This document shows, in pieces, positions 9,901 to 21,506 of a stretch of DNA of 64,000 bases. Under the pieces are notes generated by a model. That model saw only the letters and a program-made list of their open reading frames with translations, was not told the origin of the DNA and did not search any database. The first letter of the stretch is position 1. The number at the start of each line of letters is the position of its first letter. A program made the translations under genes and the position numbers. Source of the stretch: Chionoecetes opilio (taxonomy: Eukaryota; Arthropoda; Malacostraca; Decapoda; Majidae); NCBI GenBank assembly GCA_016584305.1, contig JACEEZ010012749.1:291001-355000 (forward strand). The letters are read 5' to 3'.

Positions 9901-10370
9901 AGAACGCTCCGGAGGGTTATCCCAGGAGTGATTCGACGGGCAGGCGCCGCCTCTGCACCGCCCCGACCACCCCCACAAGAAAAAGATGGGCTGGGTGCCC
10001 TCCCACTTAATTTAGAGTGTGGGATTACCGAGGGCCTTGCCCCGCACTCGTCATAGACAAACCTCCCCCTTTCGTCTCGGCATTGGAGAGGCCTGTGGGG
10101 TCGTGCCCCTTGGCAAAACTGGGTCAGGGGTGCGGTTACCTCACCCGCGACTGTTGCCTTGTCCCCGGCATCAACTCTCAATTGTGTTTGTGGCTAAAAA
10201 AAACAGTTTTACGGGAAGGGGTGCAAACCCCTCCTCAACCAATCTATGTCAGGGATTGGCCTTACTGCTCGCCATGGCCTTGGATGCAGAACCCCCTTTA
10301 GGGATTAACCTCAGGCTGCCGACTATTTCACCTATAGCTGGAGCTGGATGGCCATTGACACGAAAGTGAG
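9901..10370 (-). other. 5' region of RTE LINE copy 1
   Basis: GC-rich sequence continuous with the endonuclease frame: an open frame at 9855-10181 leads without a break into RVGSWNVLS. Probably the 5' UTR or N-terminal leader of the LINE. The outer boundary near 10370 is approximate. Confidence 0.5.
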
Positions 10371-11641
10371 TTCATATGCCCTTAATGATTGTCTTATTTT
10401 CAGTCCATCTGGGTATCCAGCACACCCTCCTCACTGGTAGAACCAGTGGGGGAGCCAGTTTAGTTGCCGATGATCCGACCGTGCGGCTGGTTGTACTGGG
10501 TTACATACTACCAGTAACAGAGGACAGCCCTGATCAAACATGTAAGGACAGACATAAGCATCAGTGCCCTATGATTTAAAAAAATATATATATACATTTA
10601 CCAAAACAATTCATAGCTAGTATGGTTACACAGGTTGCAATCAAGATTCAGAAAACTTATATGGTGATTGACCAGTCATGGAACACTTATGCCACCCTTT
10701 CTTTAAACATTTTGGAGGTTGACTTGTGTCTTCATAGGATCTCATTTAGTTATTTACTAGCAGTACCATTGCTATGTAGTAAATATACCAAGATGCCTCC
10801 CAAGGAACAATAAAGCCTTCTGTGTGTGAAAAAAGACAAACAGGTGCTGCTAAATCTGGAAATTTGCAGGACATGCTGAAGTGACCAGAAAATGGTAAAA
10901 GTGTGGTGCACATAGTGCAAAATGAACGAGTTAATTATTATCACTGCACTTGAAAAGAGATACAGGCAGTGTACAAAACTCGGAAACTTTATCTTGAGGA
11001 AAATCAAGTGCTAAGAAATACAAAAAAACACTTATAATATAGAGATGAAGTATGTGTGTGTTTGAGAGAGGCAGAATGCCTTTCTACATTGGTGCACCAT
11101 GAGTCACTATAAGTGCTCAACAAAGTTGTGCATGTGATAAAGATTGATTACCTTGATCCTCCTCTTCCTGCACTAGCCATACTAGCAGAAGTTACCCGTA
11201 AAAAGTATGATGGCCAAGAAAGTAAAACTACTGCAAACTGGCTCTGTGACAGGTGAGCGTCTGATAAGCTATGTTCAGAACTCATCTTGTCCTGTAGGGA
11301 GTGATGCTCACCTATCACGGAGACAGTTTCCAGTAGTTTTACTTTCTTGGCCATTTTTACCACCTACTTTTTTCCTTATCGTTACATGTTACATACCAAA
11401 AGAATCGAGAAAGTGTGGTGATTTCGAAATCGGGGATGGAAATTCATTGCGAGCAAAATTAAGAAAGTTTCAGCGAGTTGAAGCAAAAAAAGTGAGACAA
11501 AATTATTATCTTAATATAGGTGTAGTCTTACTGTAATAAATTTATGGTCATGATATACAGCTATGTATCATGAACACGATGGGAGGCTCAGTTTTCCTAA
11601 ATATCATCTGGTAGCTTGGTAATATCGGGTAAGAGAACAAC
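10371..11641. other. no gene recognised; contains a short inverted repeat
   Basis: Only short frames without domains are seen. The frame at 10376-10579 could be decayed coding sequence but matches nothing I know. The one clear structure is the inverted repeat at 11210-11354. Confidence 0.45.
11210..11354. repeat. inverted repeat, arms about 53 bp
   Basis: The left arm starts ATGGCCAAGAAAGTAAAACT at 11210, and the right arm ends with its reverse complement at 11354. Arms agree at about nine positions in ten, with a loop of about 40 bp. It could be a small MITE or a hairpin; no target duplication was seen. Confidence 0.6.
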
Positions 11642-12144
11642 CAAAGACTACTGTATGTAGTCTTTGGTATGTAGACTTGTTTCTCGGGCTCCACGCCCAC
11701 CCGCCCATGACCAGTGGAGGCTGATCAGCAAGGTAAAAATGTGTAACATGAATACAGTAGACTAAGGTCTAACAGTATAAATGATATACAGTCAACCCTC
11801 GATTTAACGGACTAAAAGGGGGGAGAAGTGGTCCGTTAAAGCCGATTGTCCGTTACTGCGAGGGTATTTTCCCAAGGGTGTGAAAAAATCGGAAACACAC
11901 AAGAAAAATTGTTAAATAAATTAGAAATAATCGCAAACACACCCAGACTGTGTAGCTATGTTGGGAGGTAAACAGTGACTTATGCTACATGCTGGATTTG
12001 GCACGCTCCTGCACGCTGTGAAATAAATGAGAAATAATCACAAACACAACCAGACCAAGAAGCTTTGTTGGAAGGTAAACAGTGACTGGCACTAAATGCT
12101 GGATTTGGCACGCTCGCCTACGACTGCTCGGGACTGGTATTAGG

Positions 12145-12908
12145 CATAGGTGGGCGTTATCGCGATAATTTATCGCGATAACGATATCGGGTTATCGGTT
12201 ATCCGATAAAAAAAATTCCCGCGTTATTGATTCATCGATATCACCGATACTTTTTTTCCCAACTAGCGATAATCGATAATAAAAATTTTTGGTTCCAGTT
12301 TAGCACAGGGGCGTGCCTTGGAGGCAGAAATAGATAGATCCGAGCTGGGAACCGAACAATGGTCTAAACCCAGCTAACCAACCGTCTTGACGTCTTCTCA
12401 AAACGTTCACTCAGCTTCAGTCTCTCACCAGCTGTCGGACGGGGAGGTGTTGCTCCTGCGCGCTCCTGGTTTTACGCGTTCTTTAATGATTTTTTTCCCT
12501 ATGTTCCCGTGCTTCTTCCGTTCTAATTTTTTGTGCACATGTATATGGATGTATGTACTATTTGGTGCTATTCTTTAATATCCGTTTATTAACGTTTTGA
12601 ACACTTATGCCCCTATTCTAAACTGATCCTATTTTTATTGTAATTTAGTAGTGCTTTACTATTTAGAAGATATTAGTGTGCAAAAGGTAAATGATGGGTT
12701 TCCTAACAGTTTACTGATAGCATTTAAGATTTTTTATTTAAAATATCAATATCGTTATCGCTAGTAGAATTTTGGATTTATCAATTTATCGGTTATCGCC
12801 TTATCGGGCGATAAATTTATCGCCAATTATCGATTATCGCCGATAAGGTTATCGTTATCGATTTATCGGTTATCGTAATAATTTTTTTCTTTATCGTGCC
12901 CACCTATG
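12145..12908. mobile_element. hAT MITE with TTATCGATAA word array
   Basis: The ends are CATAGGTGGGCGTTATCG and, inverted, CATAGGTGGGCACGATAA. The 8-bp flanks GTATTAGG (12137-12144) and GTATTAGC (12909-12916) match at seven positions. Both subterminal zones are dense with TTATCGATAA-type words. No coding sequence. Confidence 0.8.
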
Positions 12909-13194
12909 GTATTAGCAGAGGTAGTAAGTCTCCAGGCTCGCTCATTACTGCTTGGTATGCTATGAAATATCATCATTCTAGGTGAATGTAGACATATAAT
13001 TGCATTTTAATGGCTATTATTCATATATATAAGTAAAGATGAAAATACAAGCAAAGCGCTCATCCACGCCTGGCAGCGCGGCCGCGGCAGCAGCAGTGTT
13101 GTCGTTAGACATGTAAGACACATGTAGGGCTACACTCTGAGGAACTTTCAGGTGTTGTCAAAAATGTATTACTCCTTTCCTATCCTTACTTGCA

Positions 13195-13410
13195 TCAACA
13201 TTGAATGTCACAGCATATTCTCTTGAGTTTGTCCTTAGACTTGCGAATATCACTCACTGTTTGTTTCTTTACTCCATACTCATCACACACCCGGGCAACA
13301 GAAACATGATTCCACATTCTCAATACGTTCTAATTTCTCTGCAATACTTAGATTCACACGCTTTCTTTTACCACTTCCCTTCTCTTTTGATGCCATAATA
13401 ACTTCACTGC
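13195..13410 (-). pseudogene. pogo/Tigger transposase N-terminus (CENP-B-type HTH)
   Basis: The minus strand reads MASKEKGSGKRKRVNLSIAE, then KLERIENVES. After a frameshift in the following ten bases it reads VARVCDEYGVKKQTVSDIRK. This is the first helix-turn-helix of CENP-B/Tigger transposases, with the start methionine retained. Further downstream AVTFNVDASKDRKGVIHF appears before a stop. The catalytic DDE domain is gone. It binds the termini in intact relatives, and supports a pogo origin for family C. Confidence 0.8.
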
Positions 13411-13754
13411 ACTGAACAAGTCTAAATAAGCATAAAAAACACCGAAAAACAGGCGAACACAGCTTAAACTGAGCTTGTAAACATGCACTCCGACTGTCAT
13501 AAACGTGTACTATGCGCTCCGACTGGCGGACACTTAAAGGCGCCGGCACACTATCACTTTTTCCATCGATGTCAGAGGACGAGTCTGACGAGTTCCGACG
13601 AGCCAACCATGAACGCATCCATGCACGTTTTCAGCTAGTAATGCTTGTCTATGATTGATTATATACATAATAAGTGTATAGCAGCGATAGCCTGCCTGGG
13701 TGTCAGAGCCATGTTTGTTTACCATCAATGAAAACAGTGCAGGCGAACAGCTGT

Positions 13755-13880
13755 GTATGTGTGACGGTTTGCAGTCTCCCGGGGGTGGAAGCTTCGGCTA
13801 ACACTAGAGGATAGGAGAGGAGAGGAGAGGACCTACAAAGCGAAACTTAAGAGAAAGAGGTCACAAGAAGAAGAAGTCAA
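13755..13880 (+). mobile_element. SINE2 fragment (3' body)
   Basis: Matches the SINE2 body: a TCCCGGGGGTGGAAGCTTCGG-like segment, then AACACTAGAGGA, a GAGGA-rich run, GACCTACAAAGCG and the 3' end AGGTCACAAGAAGAAGAAG. The tail ends in AAG repeats. Confidence 0.6.
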
Positions 13881-15230
13881 GAAATTGTAATACGTACTAA
13901 TATTCACTATTTTAATCCACACACACACCTACAACTAAATCACTAGCAACACAGGCTCCTACCTTATATATCTTAATATCTGATACATTAAAACTCCTTA
14001 AAACTCAAGCATTCCAAAATAAAACAAAAATAATTATGTTGAGTTGACGATTCGAGCGGCGATAAGCGGTCTGATATGCCATTCTTGCCCGCAAATTTGT
14101 CTCGTGAATGGAGTCCGTAAAATCCGAAGTCCGTTAAATCGAGGTCCGTTAAATCGAGGGTCGACTGTACTGTTATCTTCGTAAATGTTTGTTCTATAAT
14201 ATTATCAAATATAAAACATTGAAATGCCATTATGAGACTGAAGAAATATGCATGAACTTAATATTCACTTCAACTCTTCGCCATTTAATATATTGTGAGA
14301 CAACTTATAACATGGAGCATATCAATAGAAGCGAGATTTTATTTGCTTTCCATTGATATATTTCGTTTTCTGATAAATGAATTAGCACCATGCATAAATT
14401 TGCGTTAACTAAATAGATAATATCAATCGGATAAGGAAGGTAAAAAAGTGTTCCATTAATACAGTAGACTATGCTTTATTAGTATAAATAATATACTGTT
14501 ACCTTCGTAAATGTTTGTTCTATAATATTTTCAAATAAAAAACAACAAAACACAGTAAAGAAATGCCATTATGAGACTAAAGAAATATGCATGAACTTAA
14601 TATTCACTTAAACTCTTTGCCATTTAATATTTTGCAAGACAACTTATAACATGGAGCATATCAATAAAAGCGGCCTTTTATTAGCTTTCGATTGATATAT
14701 TTAGTTTTCTGATAAATGAATTAGCACCATGCATAAATTAGCATTAACTAAATATATAACATCATAATTCTGAAAAATTACCCGATTGATGATGTTATAT
14801 ATATATTTAGTTAAAATTTCTTGCAAAATATTAAATGGCGAAGAGTTTAGGTGAATGCATTCACCATGCATTCACCAATGCATTCAGTTCATGCATTTTT
14901 CTTCAGAGTCTCATAATGGCATTTCTTTAGTGTGTTGTACTGTTTTTTATTTGATAATACTATAGAACAAACATTTACGAAGATAAGAGTATATCATTTA
15001 TACTGATGAACCATAGTCTACCAGAGTCATATTCTTGGAACACTTGTTTACCTTGCCGATCAGTCTCCACTGGTCATGGGCGGATTCCGGAAACAAGTCC
15101 ACGAAGTCCAGTATACAGTAGTCTTTGAGACATTATTTCAACACACTGAAAACCTGAAGCCTACTCTTATGATGCCATCAACTCGAGACCCAAGCCAGGA
15201 TCTTTCGGAGGCCACGGTAGCGAACGCCTT

Positions 15231-15723
<493 letters not shown>

Positions 15724-15755
15724 CAGAAAGATAATAAAATATGCAAGGAGAAGTA

Positions 15756-16278
15756 CAGTAAACACACTCTAATTCAAACTAATAAGGGGAAGACCTGGGT
15801 CGAATTAGCCGAAAGTCTGAATTATCCAATGGTTACCTCTAGCCCCGCCACACAATAAGAACTCACTAAAGCATGCTAAAACAGCACAGATTGTAGTACT
15901 TGTACTCAACAAAACATGGCTTATTATGAGGTCTTAAAATGCAGGACTACTGTACACTGATATCTTATCCTGACTTATCCTTGGAGGCCATCACCTGGCA
16001 CAAAATAATCCACTTCAATGCTAGAGAGGCAACAAAAGAACACATGGTTATATGAGCGAGCACTCTGCGGAGAGATGTTGCGAAGAGGAAAGCGCGCGAA
16101 AGACTGAGGCAGCCGCGGCCCACATGGGAGAGGCTGGACTCGCACTAGTGAGGCTCGGATAATTATAACTTCAGTTTGGATTATGGAAAGTTGTTGAAAA
16201 ATTCGAACTGGGCCTGAAACAGGTCGAATTATCCGATGTTCTATTTGTTACAGGTTCGAATTAGAGAGGGTTTACTGT
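15756..16278. mobile_element. pogo/Tigger-like transposon, family E copy 1 (AATTCGAAC word)
   Basis: Ends CAGTAAACACACTCTAATTC and GAATTAGAGAGGGTTTACTG, TA on both sides. The left end has one word, the spacer AGGGGAAGACCTGGG and two inverted words. Close to copy 4 (23931-24290). No transposase. Confidence 0.8.
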
Positions 16279-16329
16279 AATGTGTAACGAAACCTCTTAT
16301 CATGTGCCGAGGAGGCAGGGAGGCGATAA

Positions 16330-17345
16330 GTTTTAGGCCTTAACTTCTTCTTTTTCTCTCTTGCTTTCTTTCTTTCTTTCTTACATTATAAAGGACTGGC
16401 CAATGGCAAAAAAATGAAGCAGCAAAAAGCCTGTCTAGTTGCCAGCTCCTGTGAAGAAGACAGTAAGAAAATGATAGAAGGGGGGGGTATGCTAATTTAG
16501 TTCGGGAGATGTCTTGTCTCTCCTCTTGAAGAAATTTAAGTCGTAGGAAGGTAGAAAAATAGAAACGGAAAGAGAGTTTCAGAGTTTACCAATGAAGGGA
16601 TGAAAGAGTGAAGATACTGATACTGATTAACTCTTGCATTAGCAAGATGGACAGAATAGGGATGACCATGAGTAGAAAGTCTTGTGCAGCGAGGCTGCGG
16701 AAGGGAGAGAGGCATGCAGTTAGCAAGTTTAGAAGAGCAGTGAGCATGAAAATAACATTAGAAGATAGCAAGAGAAGCAATATTGCAGTGGAGATTTAAA
16801 AATCTAAGACAGTCAGGAGGGGAGTTGATGAGACAAAAAGATTTTGATTTTACCCTGTTTTGGAGAACTGCATGAGTAGATCCCCCCTAAACATGTGAGA
16901 CATACTCAATACATGAGCGGATAAGGCCCCTGTACAGAGCAAGCAACTGGGAGGGAGAAAACAATTGACGTAGATGCCACAGGACACCTAACTTCTTAGA
17001 AGCTGTTTTAGCAAGAGAAGAGATTGTGAGATTTCCAGTTCAGATTCTTTTTAAGGGATAGTCCAAAAATATTAATTGTAGAAGAGGGAGACAGTTGAGT
17101 GTTATTGAAGAAGAGAGAATAGTTCGTTGGAAGGTTATGTTGAGTTGATTGGTGAAGAAATTGGGTTTTTGAGGCATTGAACAAAACAAGGTTTGCTTTG
17201 CCCCAACCAGAATTTATAGAAAGATATGAAGTTAAGGGCTCTGTGGCATCTCTCCATGAGTCACTTCATTCCTGTTGAGTTGGACGTCTAATGAACGATG
17301 TTGAAAAATGCAGGGTAGAATCATCAGTGTAGGAGTGGATAGGGC
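16330..17345 (-). pseudogene. LINE reverse transcriptase C-terminal half (LINE M)
   Basis: On the minus strand, broken frames give the RT active-site region SYTDDSTLHFSTS, then NLNWKSH, ASKKLGVLWHLRQ, LLALYRGLIRP and a C-terminal tail ending in LWNS-like sequence. Many stops and frameshifts are present. It ends near a CTTT-rich simple repeat at 16350-16380. It is a non-LTR RT distinct from the others here. The clade (CR1/Daphne-like) is a guess. Confidence 0.7.
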
Positions 17346-17838
17346 ATTGAGTTAGACTTAGAAAGTGCATATTATTGTGTATTTATCTAGTTTTTTTTAC
17401 CAAGTTGTGATATACGGGAAATGAGTTACACTTGTGAGGTCCCGTCTCCTTGTCTCAATTGGTCAGTCTTAGCTTTATAAACATGAATACTTTTGGCATC
17501 TATAATTTCAATGTCCAGGCTATTCCACACAGTGCTGGGCACTAAATACATTGAATGTATTTAAATACTAAATACTAAATACATGGAAGAAATGTATTTA
17601 AATACTAAATACTAAATACATTTTATGAATGTATTTAAATACTAAATACTAAATACATCAATTGTATTTAAATACATTTGTAAATACATTTTAAATACAC
17701 ACAAATTTTAACATGTTCGAAAAAAGGAATTTCCTTAGGATTTCCTTAGATTTTGGGTTTCCTTAGAAATTTCCTTCTCAGGCCTAAATTTCCTTGAAAT
17801 CAGGACATTTCCTTGCCAGTGGAAACACTGGTTCACCG

Positions 17839-18706
17839 TAAAGTCTGGTTCACACGGCAAAAGTCGGCACTTTGTAGTGCCGGGAAGTCGGCCTCTAGCG
17901 GGCTAGTGCGGAGATTACGTTCACACACGCAATTCGTTCCGGGAAACACATGCTGGTTTGTTGTTGATGGACACCTGCCGCTGCCAGCAGTGGGTGGGCA
18001 GGTCAAAGGTGGTGACATTCAGGGCGAGGAGTTGAGCGTGTAGCACTATAATTAACAGGGTGGGCGAGGAAGCGTGGACACTGCAGCACCAAGTGTTCAA
18101 TGGTTTCCGGAATGTTCTTGTGCCAGGGGCAGTGAGGGTCTCAGGCAGCAGGGTCAGGGGTCACGTCGCACTAGGGACTAGGGGCTAGTGGCTGGCTTGT
18201 GTGTATTTGGCGCGCGAAAGATACAATTTCGCGCACTTTATTATGAAGTAGTATTGATAGTTTCATTTTTTCATTGATATCTACTAAATTAAACCACGTC
18301 TAACCTAACATAATCTGATTCAAACTAACAACCGTTGCTGGCTGTAGCCAAAACGGAAAATTTTCAGTATTATATGTATCGCCATTGGCATGGAAATTGG
18401 GACTCAAATTAAGGATGAAAAGATCTGCACGATGATGTAAGTTAAATTTGTTAGTTTTTAGTGCCCAATACCGAAATTATACCAATAATTGGGGTGAGTG
18501 GGGAAGAGGGTGGTGCTGGCTTCTGCATTTGTTTGAATTTGGCACGCGAAATTCTCGGCCACTCGGCAGATAACGGCAGATAAAAGACCGATCAAGCGGT
18601 GTGTGATTTTTTTTTTAAACATAGGTCGAGATGACTCCCAGCCTCAGTCCCAGACCTCTTCTCAGCCATTTGTTTGTCGAAAATAGCCCAGTGTGAACCA
18701 GGCTTA
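17839..18706. mobile_element. nested terminal-inverted-repeat element
   Basis: AAGTCTGGTTCACACGG near 17840 and its inverse CAGTGTGAACCAGGCTTAA near 18690-18706 form terminal inverted repeats of about 17 bp. The interior holds a LINE tail piece. Superfamily not determined. Confidence 0.45.
17940..18180 (-). repeat. LINE RNase H-like tail fragment (repeat L)
   Basis: Matches 55015-55190 on the same strand: GCTGCCAGCAG, GGGTGGGCAGGTCAAAGG, then a block around TGTTCAATGGTTTCCGGAA. On the minus strand the last block encodes a CPWC/ETIEHF-like zinc tail, as in 25202-25500. Confidence 0.55.
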
Positions 18707-18900
18707 ACATCGGGGTTGCCAGATAGTTGGGCGGGTTTATGGCCAAATTAACTGATAAAAAGTATTTAAATTTTTATATTAAATGTATTTAAATACTCAA
18801 AAAAGTATTTAAATACATGACAACCAATGTATTTATAAATACATTTCTAAATACACAAATGTATTTAAATACAATTGTATTTAAATACTGCCCAGCTCTG

Positions 18901-20335
18901 ATTCCACATATCAATGCACCGATAGGGAAAACTGTACTTCTTGATGTCCTTCAAGCACCTTGTCTTCTTAAGTTTCTTTGTATGACCTTTTGTGGCTCCT
19001 ACGTCCCGTACATACATGTCCTCTTTGGCACTTCTCTCCATCCCAAACATACCTCTATACATTGTTATCAAGTTTCCTCTTTTTCTTCTTTCTTCCAATG
19101 ATGGCAACCCCAATTTTTTCAGCCTCTCCTCATAAGTCAGGTCTGACAGGCTAGGAACAATCTTTGTGGCTGCCCTCTGTATTCTTCTATCTTCTTTACA
19201 TCCTTCCTCTTGTGCAGAGACCAAACTACTGTGGTGTACCCAGTCTAGGGTGTATCACGGCCACAATCAATTTCTTCATCATGTCCTTGTCCATATAGAC
19301 AAAGGCCATTCTGATGTTTGTTAGAAGATTATATGTAGCACCAACAATTATATTAATGTGTTTCTCTGGTGATAAGTCGTCCTGAATTATTACTCCAAGA
19401 TTCTTTTCTTCACTTGCTTTATTGATTGTCTCGCTTACCACTTTGTAATTCCATCTTATCCTTTTTGCACTCCTCCCAAATTCTAATATTTTGCACTTTT
19501 TGCATTAGATTCCATTTCTTTCCATTTTTTACTCTATTCATATATTATATCCAAATTTTCCTGTCGGAGTCTGCAATCCTCCTCCTTTTTAACCTTTTTC
19601 ATAATTTTCACATCATCTGCAAACAGGCTCACATATCTTTTCAAATCAGACACCATGTCTTTAACATAAATCAGTAACATAACAGGTGCTAATACCGAGC
19701 CTTAAGGTAGTCTGCCTAACACACTTCTCCACCCTGACACACAGTCTTTTATTACGGTTCTCATCTGTCTCCCTTATGGGTCCCTCCCTTCATCCATATT
19801 AGGACATTTCCATCCAGTCCTCCTTCGTATTCTAGTTTCCACAACAATCTTTTATAGGGTACTTTATCAAATGCTTTCTCCAGATCCAAGTAAGCACAAT
19901 CCACCCATCCATCTCTTTCTTGTACTACGTCGATCACCCTTGAGTAGAAGCATTGCAGGTTTGCTGTACAGGAACTCCCAGCTATGAATCCAAATTGTCT
20001 GTCTAATATGATCCTTATTTTCTTAAGATACTTAACCCATCTGTCTTTTACTATCTTCTCACATACCTTTCCTATTACACTAGTCAAGGAAACCGGTCTT
20101 TAATTCAGCGGTTCCTCCCTGCTTCCCCCTTTATATATGGGGACAATTGAGGCTCTTTTCCATGCTTGGGGTACTTTACCCTCATTTAGGGAACATGTAA
20201 CTAGACTGAGTACTTTATCCACCAGATGCTCCCTACATTCCGTCAAAATCCAGTTTGAAAATCCATCTGGATCTGATGCTTTATTTACTTCTTGGGCTTC
20301 CAATAATTTCATAATTTCCTGATTCTCCACTTCTA
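18901..20335 (-). pseudogene. LINE G reverse transcriptase (broken)
   Basis: Segments at 20100-20330 (DPDGFSNWILTECREH to VPIYKGGSREEPLN), 19761-20087 (LDRQFGFIAGSSCTANL; AYLDLEKAFDKVPYKRLLW), then SLFADDVK with both catalytic aspartates at about 19615, 19226-19441 (EKNLGVIIQDDLSPEKHI) and 18909-19224 (RRIQRAATKIVPSLSDLTYE to IKKYSFPYRCIDMWN). At least four frameshifts or stops. The protein tail continues beyond the hAT MITE at 17400-17529. Confidence 0.85.
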
Positions 20336-20544
20336 CAGTACCCTCCCGAGTTTCACGCTATCCGAGTTTCGCGATCCTCGAGTTTCGCGCTGAGTCCGAA
20401 ATTCTTACCATCCCGAGTTTCGCGCATTATCTCCCCGAGTTTCGCGCTGCTTCATACACGTAAGATATTTCTAAGAAAAGAATATAAAAATAAACAGATT
20501 TTATACCGGTAGGGGGTAGTTAAATCTACCAATTTTCTCGGTAG

Positions 20545-21130
20545 ACTTCTTCTTGTGACCTCTACCGATTTTGTATCACTTCGTAGGTCTTCTCTCCTTT
20601 CCTCCTCTTCATCCTCCTCCTCTCCTCTCCTCTAGTGTTGGTCGAAGCCACCACCTCGGGAGGCAGGTCACAAACCCCCGACTAACAATTTCTAAGAAAG
20701 AAAAAAAAAAAAAAAACAGATTTTATTCTGGTAGGCGGTATTAAAATCTACCGATTTTCTTGGTAGGTTTCTTCTTATTATATTATTATTGTGACCTCTA
20801 CTGCGTATCGAAATAAACAAGGGAAGAGTTGACAAGTTTGTTAACGAAGGAGACGAAGTTGAAGAGGACCTATGAAGCGATACTAAACAACAAAGGTCAC
20901 AAGAAAAGGAAGAAGAACACCCGGTACCTATTCACTGATGGGTAGACAGGGGCTCGTTCTTTTTTTAAGGAAACAGCCCATCTATTTCCGCTCTGCCCGG
21001 GGATCGAACCCGGTACTTCTCGGTTGTGAGCCGAGCGTACTACCCCTACACTACGGAGTACCCAAAGAGTTGCTCTGGCAGGATTCAAACTCGGTACACT
21101 TAGCTCACCACTCGGCCACTGCCTCTCCCA
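20545..21130 (-). mobile_element. SINE2, composite with two tRNA-like heads
   Basis: Minus strand: a tRNA-Ser-like head (about 21067-21127, A box TGGCCGAGTGG, B box GTTTGAATCC), then a tRNA-Val-like head (20991-21063). Next is a body with GGGCTGTTTCCTT, GAGCCCCTGTC and ACCGGGTGTT, ending in GGTCACAAGAAG-like tails. The 3' body occurs twice (about 20545-20690 and 20800-20990). Related pieces lie at 13755, 55590, 59380 and 63185. Confidence 0.6.
20991..21063 (-). repeat. tRNA-Val-like SINE head (not a functional tRNA call)
   Basis: Minus strand begins GGGTACTCCGTAGTGTAGGG, has a stem CTCGG/CCGAG around loop CTCACAA (anticodon position CAC), and B box GGTTCGATCC. The acceptor stem does not pair well, and SINE body follows directly, so I read it as a SINE head. 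Confidence 0.65.
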
Positions 21131-21139
21131 GCGGTGGGA

Positions 21140-21300
21140 GAGGCGGTGTTTCTCCCACCGAAATGTCTTTCTGTTGTTCTGTTCCCATGTTCTTTGGCGT
21201 ATCGTAAAACTTTTAGCTTGTATGCGATAGTATTAGTAAATCGTTTTAATGAATTCGCCATGGGTAATAATTTCCAGAACTGTAAAGAGCTTGTGATACG
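21140..21300 (-). pseudogene. pogo transposase N-terminal DNA-binding domain (Brinker-type)
   Basis: The minus strand encodes AYKLKVLRYAKEHGNRTTER followed by HFGG. This is the basic helix-turn-helix (BrkDBD type) at the N-terminus of many pogo-derived transposases. The frame then runs into SINE2 sequence. It differs from the CENP-B-type domain in family C (13195-13410). Confidence 0.75.
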
Positions 21301-21506
21301 TGTGTGACAGCCTGGTGGTAAATGATACATCAACACTAGCTGATGATAGATGGCTATCTTGGTAGCAATGTGTATTGTGAAGCATTCAGTATCGTTCAGT
21401 AAGGAGGGTGCGGGGGGGGGGGGGGGTGACTGCTACTGAACGCAGCCGTAGCAGGTGTCACTCAGGGGATTTGTTAGGTAAGGTTTTAAGCGCTTGAGGT
21501 GCTTAA

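Larger units (their letters stand above)
1960..10370 (-). mobile_element. RTE-type LINE, copy 1 (interrupted by four insertions)
   Basis: This minus-strand non-LTR retrotransposon matches the RTE copies at 41048-43542 and 50550-51616. The RT half lies at 1985-3820. After a block of insertions (3822-8354) the endonuclease half resumes at 8355, breaks again for a hAT MITE (8825-9475) and continues to about 9900. GC-rich 5' sequence follows to about 10370. It is the most 5'-complete RTE copy here. At its 3' end it diverges from the other copies after the VSVRD segment (about 1985), so the normal (TGAT)n tail is missing. Frameshifts and stops break every domain. RTE assignment rests on the APE endonuclease plus RT order and the TGAT tails of the other copies. 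Confidence 0.8.
11789..14167 (-). mobile_element. pogo/Tigger-like transposon, family C copy 2
   Basis: Ends CAGTCAACCCTCGATTTA and GAGGGTCGACTG, with TA at 11787-11788 and 14168-14169. The right end (inverted) holds three TTAACGGAC-type words. The left end has one word, a spacer and two inverted words. It contains a CENP-B-type transposase remnant (13195-13410, minus), a hAT MITE (12145-12908) and a SINE2 piece (13755-13880). Confidence 0.85.
11642..15127. mobile_element. foldback element, family D copy 1 (composite)
   Basis: The outer ends are CAAAGACTACTG and CAGTAGTCTTTG. The element consists of long inverted arms. The left arm (11642-11788 and 14168 onward) has blocks such as ATACAGTAGACTA and GAAATGCCATTATGAGAC, and the right arm has their reverse complements at about 14820-15127. 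A second, partial left arm starts near 14430, so two copies appear to be fused. A family C pogo-like element (11789-14167) sits in the left arm. No target duplication was found for this copy. Confidence 0.75.
17530..18900. mobile_element. hAT MITE with TATTTAAATAC word array
   Basis: Ends CAGTGCTGGGCACTAAATAC and, inverted, CAGAGCTGGGCAGTATTT. An exact 8-bp duplication ATTCCACA occurs at 17522-17529 and 18901-18908. Both subterminal regions repeat TATTTAAATAC. It splits LINE G near its 3' end. A further terminal-inverted-repeat element seems nested at 17839-18706. Confidence 0.88.

Noticed and set aside
20991..21063. tRNA-Val gene
   Set aside because: A and B boxes and an anticodon stem are visible, but the acceptor stem does not pair properly and SINE body follows at once.
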